Positions 26,738 to 35,641 are shown, counted from the stretch's first letter. The stretch: 64,000 nt of DNA from Micromonospora nigra (GCF_900091585.1 NZ_FMHT01000003.1:4951501-5015500); one strand, 5' to 3'. Notes: generated from the letters alone by a model not told the origin. Made by a program: numbers and translations.

Positions 26738-28855
26738 GTGACCGAACGCCTGCAACCCCTGCTGCACGACCTCGTGGGGCTGGTGCTCGCCCCGGCCAGT
26801 GTGCTGGGGGACGCGGCCGGACAGATCCGCCCGGTCGGCGTCCAGGGCGCCTTCCACGCCGACACCCGGGTGCTGTCCCGGGCCGAGTTGCGCGTCGACG
26901 ACCATGAGCCGGAGGCGCTGACCCACGGCGCGGCCGGGCCGAACGGCGTACGGTTCGTCGGCCTCGCCCGCCGGCTGGGCGACCCGGGCCCCGATCCGAG
27001 CGTCCGCGTGGAGCGCACCCGTCATCTGCGATCCGACGGACTGTACGAGGAGATCCGCGTCGTCTCGACCGCGTCGGTCGCCGTCCGGGCCACCGTCGAC
27101 CTGCACCTCGCCTGCGACCTCGCACCGATCGAGCGGGTGAAGTCAGGGGCGGCGACCACGCCCGTGCCGGCGCAGGCCGGTGCCGTCGACGAACTGGCGT
27201 GGTCCGGTGACGGCGTCGCCGTCGGGGTCGTCGCGCAGGACGCGGAGGTACGCCCCGACCCCGCGCGCCTGCGGTGGCGGATCGACCTGCCGCCGCGTGC
27301 CACGACCACCCTGCGCTGGCGGCTCACCGTTACCGACCCCCGTGCCGTGGTCACCCGGGCAGCGGCCGCGGCGACCTGGGCCGAACCGACCGTTCACGCC
27401 GACGACCGCCGGCTGACCCGGCTCCTGCACCGTGCCCTGGCCGATCTGACCGGGCTGCGCCTGGCCGACCCGGTCGATCCGCGTGACGTCTTCCTCGGCG
27501 CGGGCGTGCCGTGGTTCCTCACCCTCTTCGGTCGCGACAGTCTCTGGGCGGCCCGGATGATGCTGCCGCTGGGCACCGACCTCGCCGCCGGAACGCTCCG
27601 CACGCTGGCCCGCCGGCAGGGCGGGAAGACCGACCCGGTCACCGCAGAAGCGCCCGGCAAGATCCTGCACGAGCTGCGCCGGGACGGGTTCTCCCTGACC
27701 GACACCGGGCTGCGGCTGCCGCCGGCCTACTACGGCACCGTCGACGCCACCATGCTCTGGATCAACCTGCTGCACGACGCCTGGCGCTGGGGTCTGCCCG
27801 CCGATCAGGTCACGCCGCTGCTACCGCACCTGGAGGCCGCGCTCGGCTGGCTCGCCGAGCACGCCGACGCCGACGACGACGGCCTGGTCGAGTACGTCGA
27901 CTCCACCGGCCACGGCCTGTCCAACCAGGGCTGGAAGGACTCCGGGGACGCGGTGCGCTTCCGCGACGGTCGCCTGGCCGCCGCGCCGATCGTGCTCGCC
28001 GAGGTGCAGGGCTACGCCCACGAGGCCGCGACGAACGGCGCCGCTCTGCTCGACGCGTTCGGCCGCCCCGGCGCCGACCGGTGGCGCGACTACGCCCGTC
28101 GGCTGGCCGATCGGTTCCGCGCCACGTTCTGGGTCGACGGGCCACACGGGCCCCAGCCAGCCCTGGCCCTCGACCGCGACAAGCACCCGGTCGACGCGCT
28201 GACCAGCAACATCGGTCACCTCCTCGGCACCGGCCTGCTCGACGCGGCGGAGGAGGGCCAGGTGGCCCGGCTGCTGGCCACGGACGCGCTGGCCGGCGGC
28301 TTCGGTCTGCGCACCATGTCCACCGACGACGCCGCGTTCAGCCCTCTGTCGTACCACTGTGGCTCGATCTGGGCCCACGACAGCGCCATCGTGCTCGCCG
28401 GCCTCGCCCGCGCGGGTTTCCATCCGCAGGCGCGCGGCCTCGCCGATGGTCTGCTTGCCGCCGCCGAGGCGTTCGACTACCGGCTGCCGGAGCTGTACGG
28501 CGGTGACGACCGGGCCCTGCTCGGCCGCCCAGTGCCGTATCCGGCCGCCTGCCGGCCCCAGGCGTGGTCGGCGGCTGCCGCCGTGCTGCTCCTGCAGGCG
28601 GCGACCGGCCTCTACCCGGACGTCCCGTCCGGCACCGTCCGCCTCGCCCCGCTGGCTGGCCCCGACCTGGGTGCGGTCTCCGCCCAGGGGCTGCGCGTGG
28701 CGGGCAGCCCGGTCACCGTGACGGTCGACTCGGCAGGAGCCGCCACCCTGACCGGCCTGCCCGGTGGTCTGCGCCTGGTCGCCGCGACGGTGCCCGCCGC
28801 ACGGACCGGAGCCGAGTTGTCGCCGTCGGGTGCCGCAACGCCCGGCACGGACTGA
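26738..28855 (+). CDS. Amylo-alpha-1,6-glucosidase / glycogen-debranching-type glycosidase
   Basis: The 705-aa enzyme has an N-terminal beta-rich GDE_N-type domain (GVQGAFHADTRVLSRAELRV) and a C-terminal (alpha/alpha)6 barrel. Recognisable segments are FLTLFGRDSLWAARMMLPLG, YYGTVDATMLWINLLHDAWRWG, QGWKDSGDAVRFRDG and FSPLSYHCGSIWAHDSAIVLAG, with acidic residues that fit a retaining or inverting glycosidase. There is no signal peptide, so it is cytosolic. GTG 26738 has GAGGAG upstream. Divergent from the LacI-sugar importer, it probably hydrolyses the imported oligosaccharide. Confidence 0.85.
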   Translation: MTERLQPLLHDLVGLVLAPASVLGDAAGQIRPVGVQGAFHADTRVLSRAELRVDDHEPEALTHGAAGPNGVRFVGLARRLGDPGPDPSVRVERTRHLRSDGLYEEIRVVSTASVAVRATVDLHLACDLAPIERVKSGAATTPVPAQAGAVDELAWSGDGVAVGVVAQDAEVRPDPARLRWRIDLPPRATTTLRWRLTVTDPRAVVTRAAAAATWAEPTVHADDRRLTRLLHRALADLTGLRLADPVDPRDVFLGAGVPWFLTLFGRDSLWAARMMLPLGTDLAAGTLRTLARRQGGKTDPVTAEAPGKILHELRRDGFSLTDTGLRLPPAYYGTVDATMLWINLLHDAWRWGLPADQVTPLLPHLEAALGWLAEHADADDDGLVEYVDSTGHGLSNQGWKDSGDAVRFRDGRLAAAPIVLAEVQGYAHEAATNGAALLDAFGRPGADRWRDYARRLADRFRATFWVDGPHGPQPALALDRDKHPVDALTSNIGHLLGTGLLDAAEEGQVARLLATDALAGGFGLRTMSTDDAAFSPLSYHCGSIWAHDSAIVLAGLARAGFHPQARGLADGLLAAAEAFDYRLPELYGGDDRALLGRPVPYPAACRPQAWSAAAAVLLLQAATGLYPDVPSGTVRLAPLAGPDLGAVSAQGLRVAGSPVTVTVDSAGAATLTGLPGGLRLVAATVPAARTGAELSPSGAATPGTD

Positions 28856-28961
28856 GGCCACTGCCGATTGCTGCCGGGCCCGGAGAGGGCCGCAGCGCCA
28901 CCGCCGTCACCCAGGTCGCCGCCACCCGCGTTCGCGGACGGCCCGCCACTGCACGCGGCGG

Positions 28962-29597
28962 CTACCGTAGCCGGAGATCTGCCACCTCGGGGAAGCCGTA
29001 CCAGGACAGCCGGAAGGCCGAACCGGCCTCGGGCACCACCGGGAAGTCACCCCAGGAGGTGGCCTGCGCGCCGGGCGCGAGGAGGAAGGACTCCCCGGGC
29101 CGGTGTGTGGCGCACCAGCTGTTGTCGGGGCCCACGGACCGGCCGTCGGCCAGGGTGATCCGCGAGGAGGTGCGGTCGTCCTCCGCGGTGGGGCAGCTCA
29201 GCGGCCACGGCACCGCGGAGTCGTTGCGGTAGGTGACGTTCAGCCGCAACGATCCGCCTCTGACCTCGGCGTTCACGAGCGTCACCCGCATCGACGCCTG
29301 GTCGTACACCGGCCGGTCGAGGGGGTACGTGCGGGGCCGGTCGGGCTCCTGTGGTTCGGAGCCGGTGGCGTCGGAACCGGTGGTGTCGGGATCTGCGGCG
29401 TCGGGGTCGGCGGCGTCGGGATCGGCGGCGTCGGGATCGGCGTCGGAACCGGCCGGCCCGCCGTCGGCGCGGGTGGGGGAGTCGGTGGAGCGGGGGTCAC
29501 CGGGGCCGGCGAGGTGGAAGCCGCCGACCGCCCCGACGATCGCCATGAGGGCCAGCACCGCGACGAAGGCCAGCGTGCCCAGGTGCCGTTTCTCCAT
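28962..29597 (-). CDS. Membrane-anchored protein with acidic DPDAA repeats, unknown function
   Basis: The 211-aa protein has one N-terminal TM anchor (LGTLAFVAVLALMAIVGAVGGF) and then a low-complexity spacer of five-residue repeats (DPDAADPDAADPDAADPD, residues about 55-75). A C-terminal beta-rich extracellular domain follows (SMRVTLVNAEVRGGSLRLNVTYRNDS; TLADGRSVGPDNSWC; GESFLLAPGAQATSWGDFP) and resembles Ig-like DUF4352-type domains. GGGAGG precedes ATG 29597. It faces the xylanase gene across a 451-bp gap and converges with the glucosidase gene. No function is assigned. Confidence 0.75.
   Translation of the reverse strand: MEKRHLGTLAFVAVLALMAIVGAVGGFHLAGPGDPRSTDSPTRADGGPAGSDADPDAADPDAADPDAADPDTTGSDATGSEPQEPDRPRTYPLDRPVYDQASMRVTLVNAEVRGGSLRLNVTYRNDSAVPWPLSCPTAEDDRTSSRITLADGRSVGPDNSWCATHRPGESFLLAPGAQATSWGDFPVVPEAGSAFRLSWYGFPEVADLRLR
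29391..29450 (-). repeat. 15-bp tandem repeat encoding Asp-Pro-Asp-Ala-Ala
   Basis: Near-identical 15-bp units (GGCGTCGGGATCGGC on the plus strand) repeat about four times inside the preceding gene, a site prone to copy-number change by slippage. Confidence 0.6.
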
Positions 29598-29692
29598 CTG
29601 GCCTCCCGTGTCGTCAGGTGATGGCGCGACCGTAGCACCGCCGATCTCCCGGTCACGGGTCCCGTGATTCGCAACCGCGCTCCGGAACTGTG

Positions 29693-29707
29693 TCCGAGAG
29701 TTTCGGA
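29693..29707. promoter_or_regulatory. Palindrome in the long xylanase upstream region
   Basis: TCCGAGAGTTTCGGA has 5-bp arms and is one base from CGAAAGTTTCG, the kind of repeat reported before actinomycete xylanase genes. It is one of three structures in the gap 29598-30048. The others are a direct repeat CGATAGT at 29811 and 29821, and GGTGTTGACACC at 29836-29847, whose TTGACA (29840-29845) is a -35 candidate. Nothing else was recognised in the gap. Confidence 0.4.
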
Positions 29708-30048
29708 TGCGTCGGTCCCACCCGGCGGTGCCGGCGGGTCCCACGTCGGGCGGGTGGTCGGATGACCGTCCGGCACGACCGGGCTGGCGGGGAGGCAGGA
29801 CGGACAAGATCGATAGTCGCCGATAGTTTCCGGAAGGTGTTGACACCCGAATGCCGGTCCGCGGATGCTGTCGCCATCGACATTCGTCGACTGATGTCGA
29901 TCCGGGTGACCGCCACCACCGGCCCGGTCCTCCGGCCCCGGGACGACGGGCGGCCGAACCCGCCGGGCGGCACGAACCGCGCGGCGTGCCTCGCCCCGTC
30001 GCGTCGGGCCCGCAACCGGCCCACCGATCCTCACGAGGAGGAGACCCC

Positions 30049-31038
30049 ATGACCGACGAACCCGTCCCGAGGCGTCGCGGGCGCGGCCGTCTCAGGCTGC
30101 TCACCGCCGTCGTCAGTGCCGTGGCACTGGTCGCCAGTTCGGTGCTGCTGCCCGGCACCGCCCACGCGGCCGTGACGTCGAACCAGACCGGAAACCACGG
30201 CGGCTACTTCTACTCGTTCTGGACCGACAGCGCCGGAACGGTCTCCATGGAGCTGGGCTCCGGCGGCAACTACAGCACCTCGTGGCGCAACACCGGCAAC
30301 TTCGTCGCCGGCAAGGGCTGGAGCACCGGTGGCCGCCGCAGCGTGACCTACTCGGGCAGCTTCAACCCGTCCGGCAACGCGTACCTGACGCTCTACGGGT
30401 GGACGACCAACCCGCTCGTGGAGTACTACATCGTCGACAACTGGGGCACCTACCGGCCCACCGGCACGTACAAGGGGACGGTCACCAGCGACGGCGGCAC
30501 GTACGACATCTACGAGACGACCCGCTACAACGCCCCGTCCATCATCGGCACCGCGACCTTCAAGCAGTTCTGGAGCGTACGCCAGGCCAGGCGCACGGGC
30601 GGCACCATCACCAGCGGCAACCACTTCGACGCCTGGGCCCGCAACGGCATGAACATGGGCAGCCACAACTACATGATCATGGCGACCGAGGGCTACCAGA
30701 GCAGCGGCAGTTCCAACATCACGGTGGGTAGCTCCGGTGGCGGCGGCGGTGGCGGTGGTGGCGGTGGCGGTGGTGGCTGCACCGCCACCCTGTCGGCGGG
30801 GCAGCAGTGGAGCGACCGGTACAACCTCAACGTCTCCGTGTCGGGCGCGAGCAACTGGACGGTGACGATGAACGTCCCGTCCCCCGCGAAGGTCCTCGCG
30901 ACCTGGAACGTCAGCGCCAGCTACCCCAGCGCCCAGGTGCTGACCGCCAGCCCGAACGGCAACGGAAACAACTGGGGCCTGACCATCCAGCACAACGGCA
31001 ACTACACCTGGCCGTCGGTCTCCTGCAGGACGGGCTGA
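30049..31038 (+). CDS. Secreted GH11 endo-1,4-beta-xylanase with CBM2-like domain
   Basis: The 329-aa enzyme has a signal peptide ending GTAHA-AV. The GH11 jelly-roll follows: [27 protein letters not shown], the nucleophile Glu in [11 protein letters not shown] and the acid/base Glu in [11 protein letters not shown] run of 14 glycines links it to a C-terminal CBM2-like domain of about 85 residues closed by two cysteines ([16 protein letters not shown] ... WPSVSC). It cuts xylan outside the cell. Start: ATG 30049 with GAGGAGGAG upstream. It is transcribed alone, with its own upstream region and a terminator at 31066. Confidence 0.93.
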   Translation: MTDEPVPRRRGRGRLRLLTAVVSAVALVASSVLLPGTAHAAVTSNQTGNHGGYFYSFWTDSAGTVSMELGSGGNYSTSWRNTGNFVAGKGWSTGGRRSVTYSGSFNPSGNAYLTLYGWTTNPLVEYYIVDNWGTYRPTGTYKGTVTSDGGTYDIYETTRYNAPSIIGTATFKQFWSVRQARRTGGTITSGNHFDAWARNGMNMGSHNYMIMATEGYQSSGSSNITVGSSGGGGGGGGGGGGGGCTATLSAGQQWSDRYNLNVSVSGASNWTVTMNVPSPAKVLATWNVSASYPSAQVLTASPNGNGNNWGLTIQHNGNYTWPSVSCRTG

Positions 31039-31065
31039 CCACACCGCGACGGTCGAGGACGGTCG

Positions 31066-31096
31066 ACGCCCACCCCTTCCGCCGAGGGGTGGGCGT
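31066..31096 (+). terminator. Terminator after the xylanase gene
   Basis: ACGCCCACCCCT pairs perfectly with AGGGGTGGGCGT across a 7-nt loop, 27 nt after the stop. It sits between convergent genes and can serve both. Confidence 0.75.
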
Positions 31097-31141
31097 CCCG
31101 CCGGGGCGGTAGGTGTCCCGCCGAGGCGGTGGACGCGCCGG

Positions 31142-32602
31142 TCACCAGGGGCAGGGGGCGTAGTCCTTCAGGAAACAGCCGTACAGGTCCTCACCCTGTT
31201 CGCCGCGGACGATCGGGTCGTACACCCGGGCCGCGCCGTCGACCAGGTCCAGCGGGGCGTGGAAGCCGGCGTCCGCCAGTCGCATCTTCGTCGGGTGGGG
31301 TCGCTCGTCGGTGATCCAGCCGGTGTCCACGCTGGTCATCAGGATGCCGTCGGTCAGCATCTCCTGGGCGCTGGTGCGGGTCAGCATGTTCAGCGCGGCC
31401 TTGGCCATGTTGGTGTGCGGGTGCCCCGGCCCCTTGTAGCCGCGCGAGAACTGACCCTCCATCGCCGACACGTTCACCACGTACTTGCGCCGGGCCGGGG
31501 CCGCGGCCATCGCGGGTCGTAGCCGGCTGACCAGCACGAACGGCGCGGTCACGTTGCACAGCTGCACTTCGAGCAGCTCCACCGGGTCGACCTCGTGCAC
31601 CCGCTGCACCCAACTGTTGACCGGGTCGAGATCGGGCACCAACCCGCCGGCGTCGATGGCGGTGGCCGCCGCGATCCGTTCGGGCGAGGCGGAGCCGGTG
31701 GTCAACGCCAGGGCGGTGAGCGCCTGCGGGGTGATCGGGGTTGCCTGGGACCCGATGGTCAGGCTGCCCGCCGCATCGCCCCGGCCGGCCGGGGCGGCGA
31801 ATGTGATCATCTCCGGCAGCGGGCCGTCCGGCAGGGCCGCGGCCTCCGCGGCGACGAGATGGGCGTACGCCCCGGGCGTGCGGCGGACGGTCTGCGCCGC
31901 GTTGTTGATCAGGATGTCGAGTGGACCCTGTTCGCTGACCGAGTCGGCGAGGGCGATGACCTGGGCGGGATCGCGCAGGTCGATCCCGACGACGCGCAGG
32001 CGGTGCAACCAGTCCCCGCTGTCCGGCATGGCGGCGAACCGGCGGACCGCGTCGTGCGGAAACCGGGTGGTGACCGTGGTGTGCGCGCCGTCGCGCAGCA
32101 GCCGCAGCGCGATGTACATGCCGATCTTCGCCCGGCCGCCGGTGAGCAGGGCGCGCCGGCCGGTCAGGTCGGTGCGGGCGTCGCGGCGCTGCCGGTTGAG
32201 GGTGGCGCAGGGCGGGCAGAGCTGGTGGTAGAAGGCGTCCACCTCGTGGTAGCGCTGCTTGCAGACGTAACAGCCACGCGGCTTGTGCAGGAAGCCGGCC
32301 GTGGCGCCCTCGGTGGGGGAGGCGAGTGGGATGCCCTGGGTCTCGTCGTCGATCCGCCCGGGGGCGCCGGTGGCGGTTGCCTCCGTCACCGCGCGGTCGG
32401 CCGTCGCGATCAGATCCCGTCGCTCCTCGCGCCGCCGCTGCTTGATCATCTTGTAGAGCCGCGCGGTGGCCCGCTGCACCCGCACCACGTCGGGGTGGTC
32501 GTGCGGGAGGTCCTCCAGCGCCTCGAAGACACCGAGGCAGATCTCCAACCGGCCGCGGTCGATGCCCTGGTGACCGTTTTCGCTATCGTTGTCCGCCGTC
32601 AT
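31142..32602 (-). CDS. SDR-fold oxidoreductase with N-terminal zinc-ribbon region and no catalytic Tyr
   Basis: The 486-aa protein has about 150 N-terminal residues containing paired CxxC motifs (CYVCKQRYHEVDAFYHQLCPPC, shown by Cys positions near 110 and 128). A Rossmann SDR domain follows: LTGGRAKIGMYIALRLL, IDLRD and ILINNAAQT. The usual SDR active site Ser-(x)n-Tyr-x3-Lys appears as NVSAMEGQF and then HTNMAKAALNML, so the Tyr position holds Thr. NAD(P) binding is likely, but catalysis by the classical mechanism is doubtful. The family recurs in actinomycetes as 'SDR family oxidoreductase' with no known role. No operon partner is nearby. Confidence 0.8.
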   Translation of the reverse strand: MTADNDSENGHQGIDRGRLEICLGVFEALEDLPHDHPDVVRVQRATARLYKMIKQRRREERRDLIATADRAVTEATATGAPGRIDDETQGIPLASPTEGATAGFLHKPRGCYVCKQRYHEVDAFYHQLCPPCATLNRQRRDARTDLTGRRALLTGGRAKIGMYIALRLLRDGAHTTVTTRFPHDAVRRFAAMPDSGDWLHRLRVVGIDLRDPAQVIALADSVSEQGPLDILINNAAQTVRRTPGAYAHLVAAEAAALPDGPLPEMITFAAPAGRGDAAGSLTIGSQATPITPQALTALALTTGSASPERIAAATAIDAGGLVPDLDPVNSWVQRVHEVDPVELLEVQLCNVTAPFVLVSRLRPAMAAAPARRKYVVNVSAMEGQFSRGYKGPGHPHTNMAKAALNMLTRTSAQEMLTDGILMTSVDTGWITDERPHPTKMRLADAGFHAPLDLVDGAARVYDPIVRGEQGEDLYGCFLKDYAPCPW

Positions 32603-32732
32603 GCCGTCGCTGTCTCATCCCGTGTCCCGCGCCGGAGTTGCCCGGCCACCCCAAGTCCGACCCGGAACTGTACGCACCGCACGTCCCGCGGCGCATCCCG
32701 CGCCATACCCGCCCGCTCGGGGATTGTGAACG

Positions 32733-32750
32733 CGTTACCGGTTGGTAACG
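32733..32750. promoter_or_regulatory. 18-bp palindrome ahead of the BASS transporter gene
   Basis: CGTTACCGGTTGGTAACG has 7-bp perfect arms around GGTT and ends 10 nt before ATG 32761, between the SDR and transporter genes. Its place over the start region suggests a repressor operator (TetR- or MarR-type in shape); no regulator gene is adjacent. Confidence 0.45.
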
Positions 32751-32760
32751 ATGTCGTGCC

Positions 32761-33636
32761 ATGGACTCCCCTCTCACCCTGGTCGGACTGCCCGTCGCCC
32801 TCGGCGTGATCATGCTCGGCCTGGGTCTCGGGCTGACCCTGGAAGACTTCCGTCGGGTGGCGCAGCATCCGAAGGCCGCCGTCATCGCGCTGGTGTGCCA
32901 GGTGCTGGTGCTGCCGGCGCTCTGCTTCGGCCTGGTGCTCGCCTTCGGCCTGCCGCCGGAGCTGGCCGTCGGCATGATGCTGCTGGCCGCCTCTCCCGGC
33001 GGCACCACCGCCAACCTCTTCAGCCACCTGTTCGGTGGGCACGTCGCCCTGAACATCACCCTGACCGCGATCAACTCGGTGCTCGCCGTGTTCACCCTGC
33101 CGGTCGTGGTCAACCTGGCGGCGGCGTACTTCCTGCCCGATGCGGGGAGCATCGGCCTGCAGTTCGACAAGGTGCTGCAGGTGTTCGCCATCGTGCTCGT
33201 CCCGGTCGCGATCGGCATGCTGGTCCGGGGGCGGGTGCCCCGGGTCGCCGAACGCCTCAACCGGCCGGTCCGGGTCCTGTCCGTCGTCGTGCTCGTCGCG
33301 GTGATCATCGGTACCGTGCTCAGCGAGCGGGAGAACATCGCCGACTACTTCGTCGCCGTCGGCCTGGCGGTGCTGGCGTTCAACGTGTTGAGTCTCGCGG
33401 TCGGCTACGGGGTGCCCCGGCTGGCCGGGGTCGACCGCCGCGCCGCGACGGCGACTGGGTTCGAGATCGGCATCCACAACAGCACCCTGGCCATCACGAT
33501 CGCGCTCAGTCCGGCGCTGCTCGACAGCACCCGGATGGCGATTCCGGGGGCCGTCTACGGCATCGTCATGTTCTTCACCGCCGCCGCCTTCGGCTACCTG
33601 GTGACGCGCGTCGGCAACCGGTCGGCCACCGACTGA
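32761..33636 (+). CDS. Bile acid:sodium symporter (BASS) family transporter
   Basis: The 291-aa membrane protein has about nine TM helices. Family-typical segments are LVLPALCFGLVLAFGLPPELAVGMMLLAASPGGTTANLFSHL and, late in the protein, GFEIGIHNSTLAITIALSPALL, the two Na+-site motifs. BASS proteins take up organic anions with sodium; the substrate here is unknown. It stands alone, preceded by the palindrome at 32733. Confidence 0.88.
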   Translation: MDSPLTLVGLPVALGVIMLGLGLGLTLEDFRRVAQHPKAAVIALVCQVLVLPALCFGLVLAFGLPPELAVGMMLLAASPGGTTANLFSHLFGGHVALNITLTAINSVLAVFTLPVVVNLAAAYFLPDAGSIGLQFDKVLQVFAIVLVPVAIGMLVRGRVPRVAERLNRPVRVLSVVVLVAVIIGTVLSERENIADYFVAVGLAVLAFNVLSLAVGYGVPRLAGVDRRAATATGFEIGIHNSTLAITIALSPALLDSTRMAIPGAVYGIVMFFTAAAFGYLVTRVGNRSATD

Positions 33637-33700
33637 GAAGGTTCGTCGCCCACCCATCGCGCCACCCACCGGCCCGCGACCCCACCGCCGGCCCGCGCCC

Positions 33701-33751
33701 GGCCCGCCACCCCGCCCGGCCCGCCACCCCGCCCGGCCCGCCACCCCGCCG
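33701..33751. repeat. Three copies of a 17-bp GC-rich tandem repeat
   Basis: GGCCCGCCACCCCGCCC repeats at 33701, 33718 and 33735 (the last unit ends with one mismatch), within a wholly C/G-rich stretch from 33645 to 33780 that contains no gene. Confidence 0.75.
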
Positions 33752-33804
33752 GGCCCGGTCGCCCGTCCGGCCCCCGTCCGACCTGACGTTGCGCGACCGT
33801 CATA

Positions 33805-33834
33805 CCTAGAACTACTATGCATTGCAGTTCTAGG
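33805..33834. promoter_or_regulatory. Promoter with PadR-type inverted-repeat operator
   Basis: CCTAGAACT (33805-33813) and AGTTCTAGG (33826-33834) are perfect 9-bp arms around 12 nt. TTGCGC (33789-33794) and TACTAT (33813-33818), 18 bp apart, form a promoter whose -10 lies inside the repeat. The PadR gene begins 14 nt later, so autorepression is likely. Confidence 0.65.
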
Positions 33835-33847
33835 GATAGGGGGGTGG

Positions 33848-34216
33848 ATGTACATCACCAAGGACCTCGTCGCGGCATCGGCGACGCCGCTGGTGCTCGG
33901 GATCCTCGCCGACGGCGAAAGCTACGGCTACGCGATTCTCAAACAGGTCAACGAGTTGTCCGGCGGGCAGCTGGAGTGGACCGACGGTCTGCTCTACCCG
34001 CTGTTGCACCGGCTGGAGCGGCTCGGTCACGTCGAAGCGACCTGGCAGACCCCGCCCGGGGGGCGCCGCCGCAAGTACTACCGCATCACCGACCAGGGCC
34101 GGGCCGAGCTCGCCGAGCAGCGCCGCCAGTGGGCCACGGTCGTCGACGCCCTGCGGGGCGTCTGGAACGCGACACAGTCCATCCGGCCGATCCCGGCGCC
34201 GGCATGGGAGGGATGA
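33848..34216 (+). CDS. PadR-family transcriptional regulator
   Basis: This 122-aa winged-helix protein shows ATPLVLGILADGESYGYAILKQVNELSGGQLEWTDGLLYPLLHRLERLG and GGRRRKYYRITDQG, both PadR hallmarks, with a short C-terminal dimerisation helix. GGGGGGTGG precedes ATG 33848. It is followed after 4 nt by a membrane protein gene, the common PadR-plus-target operon, and preceded by its probable operator. Confidence 0.92.
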   Translation: MYITKDLVAASATPLVLGILADGESYGYAILKQVNELSGGQLEWTDGLLYPLLHRLERLGHVEATWQTPPGGRRRKYYRITDQGRAELAEQRRQWATVVDALRGVWNATQSIRPIPAPAWEG

Positions 34217-34220
34217 CTCG

Positions 34221-35591
34221 ATGACCACCGACAGCGACACCGACCTGGAGGCCCAGATCGCCGAGTGGCGGGCCTACATGCACCGCCGCCGGGAGCTGAG
34301 CCACACCGACGCCGAGGAGCTGGAAGACCACCTTCGCGGCCGCATCACCGAGTTCACCGAGGCGGGCCTGCGGGCCGACGAGGCCTTCCTCATCGCCGTC
34401 AAGCGCATGGGCACCCTCGACGAGCTGTCGCGGGAGTTCGCCCGCGAACACTCCGAGCGGCTGTGGAAGCAGCTCGTGCTACCCGGGGAGCCCGAGGCGC
34501 CCACCGCCCGCTCCCGTCGCGAGTTGCCGGTCATGGTGCTCTGCGCGGCCGTCGCGGCCCTCGCGATCAAGGTGCCGGGCCTGTTCGGTCTCCACCTGAC
34601 CGACGAGAACGACGCCAGCTTCTACGCCCGCAACCTCAGCCTCTTCGCGCTTCCGGTGCTGGCCGCCTACTTCGCGTGGCAACGCCGGGTCGGCCCGCGC
34701 GTCATCGGGGTGCTGGCGGCGCTGTTCGTCCTCGGCGCGGTCGCCGTCAACGCGTACCCGTTGGACGACGACTCGCAGTCCATCGTGCTCACGGCGATCC
34801 ACCTGCCGCTCGCACTGTGGCTGGTCGTCGGGATCGCCTACGCCGGCGGCGACTGGCGCTCGGACCGACGGCGGATGGACTTCATCCGGTTCACCGGGGA
34901 GTGGCTGATCTACTTCGTCCTCCTCGGATTGGGCGGAGGCGTTCTCACCGCCTTCACGCTGGGCACCTTCGAAGCCATCGGCCTCGACGCCGAGGGGTTC
35001 GTGCAACAGTGGCTGCTGCCGTGCGGCGCGATGGCCGGGATCGTCGTGGCGGCCTGGCTGGTGGAGGCCAAGCAGAGCGTCATCGAGAACATGGCACCGG
35101 TGCTGACCCGCGTGTTCACCCCGCTGTTCGCGGCCACCCTGCTGGCCTTCCTGGTCGCCTTCGTGTGGACCAACAACGGCATCGACGTCGAGCGGGACGT
35201 GCTCATCCTCTTCGACCTGCTGCTGGTCATCGTGCTCGGCCTGCTGCTGTACGCCATCTCCGCCCGCGACGTGGCGACCCGACCCGGTCTCTTCGACCGC
35301 GTGCAGCTCGCGCTCGTCGTCATCGCGCTGATCATCGACGTCATCGTGCTGTTGGCGATCACGGGCAGGATCACCGAGTTCGGCCTCAGCCCCAACAAGA
35401 GCGCGGCGCTGGGGGAGAACGTCATCCTGCTCGCCAACCTGGCCTGGTCGGCGTGGCTGTTCCTCGGCTTCGTCCGCGGCCGGATGCCCTTCGCCCGCCT
35501 GGAACGCTGGCAGACCCGCTACGTCACGGTGTACGCGGTCTGGGCCTGGACGGTCGTCCTCGTCTTCCCGCTCGTGTTCGACTTCGCCTGA
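34221..35591 (+). CDS. Polytopic membrane protein with N-terminal permease-prefix-like domain
   Basis: The 456-aa protein has about 80 soluble N-terminal residues (LEAQIAEWRAYMHRRRELSHTDAEELEDHLRGRITEF; AVKRMGTLDELSREFA), the small helical domain seen ahead of PadR-linked membrane proteins. About ten TM helices follow. No transport or catalytic motif is visible. The 4-nt spacing from the PadR gene means they are co-transcribed, and PadR-linked proteins of this kind are often part of envelope-stress or drug responses. Confidence 0.78.
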   Translation: MTTDSDTDLEAQIAEWRAYMHRRRELSHTDAEELEDHLRGRITEFTEAGLRADEAFLIAVKRMGTLDELSREFAREHSERLWKQLVLPGEPEAPTARSRRELPVMVLCAAVAALAIKVPGLFGLHLTDENDASFYARNLSLFALPVLAAYFAWQRRVGPRVIGVLAALFVLGAVAVNAYPLDDDSQSIVLTAIHLPLALWLVVGIAYAGGDWRSDRRRMDFIRFTGEWLIYFVLLGLGGGVLTAFTLGTFEAIGLDAEGFVQQWLLPCGAMAGIVVAAWLVEAKQSVIENMAPVLTRVFTPLFAATLLAFLVAFVWTNNGIDVERDVLILFDLLLVIVLGLLLYAISARDVATRPGLFDRVQLALVVIALIIDVIVLLAITGRITEFGLSPNKSAALGENVILLANLAWSAWLFLGFVRGRMPFARLERWQTRYVTVYAVWAWTVVLVFPLVFDFA

Positions 35592-35601
35592 GCCGCACCT
35601 T

Positions 35602-35641
35602 CCGGCCCGCTCACCCTGCTGTGGCAGTGTGGGCGGGCCGG
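35602..35641. terminator. Hairpin between convergent genes
   Basis: CCGGCCCGC and GCGGGCCGG pair over a 22-nt partly self-pairing loop, between the plus-strand membrane gene and the minus-strand DUF4383 gene; it could act both ways. Confidence 0.45.

Noticed and set aside
30737..30778. GGC/GGT triplet run
   Set aside because: It is the poly-glycine linker between the xylanase and CBM2 modules, not a separate repeat element.
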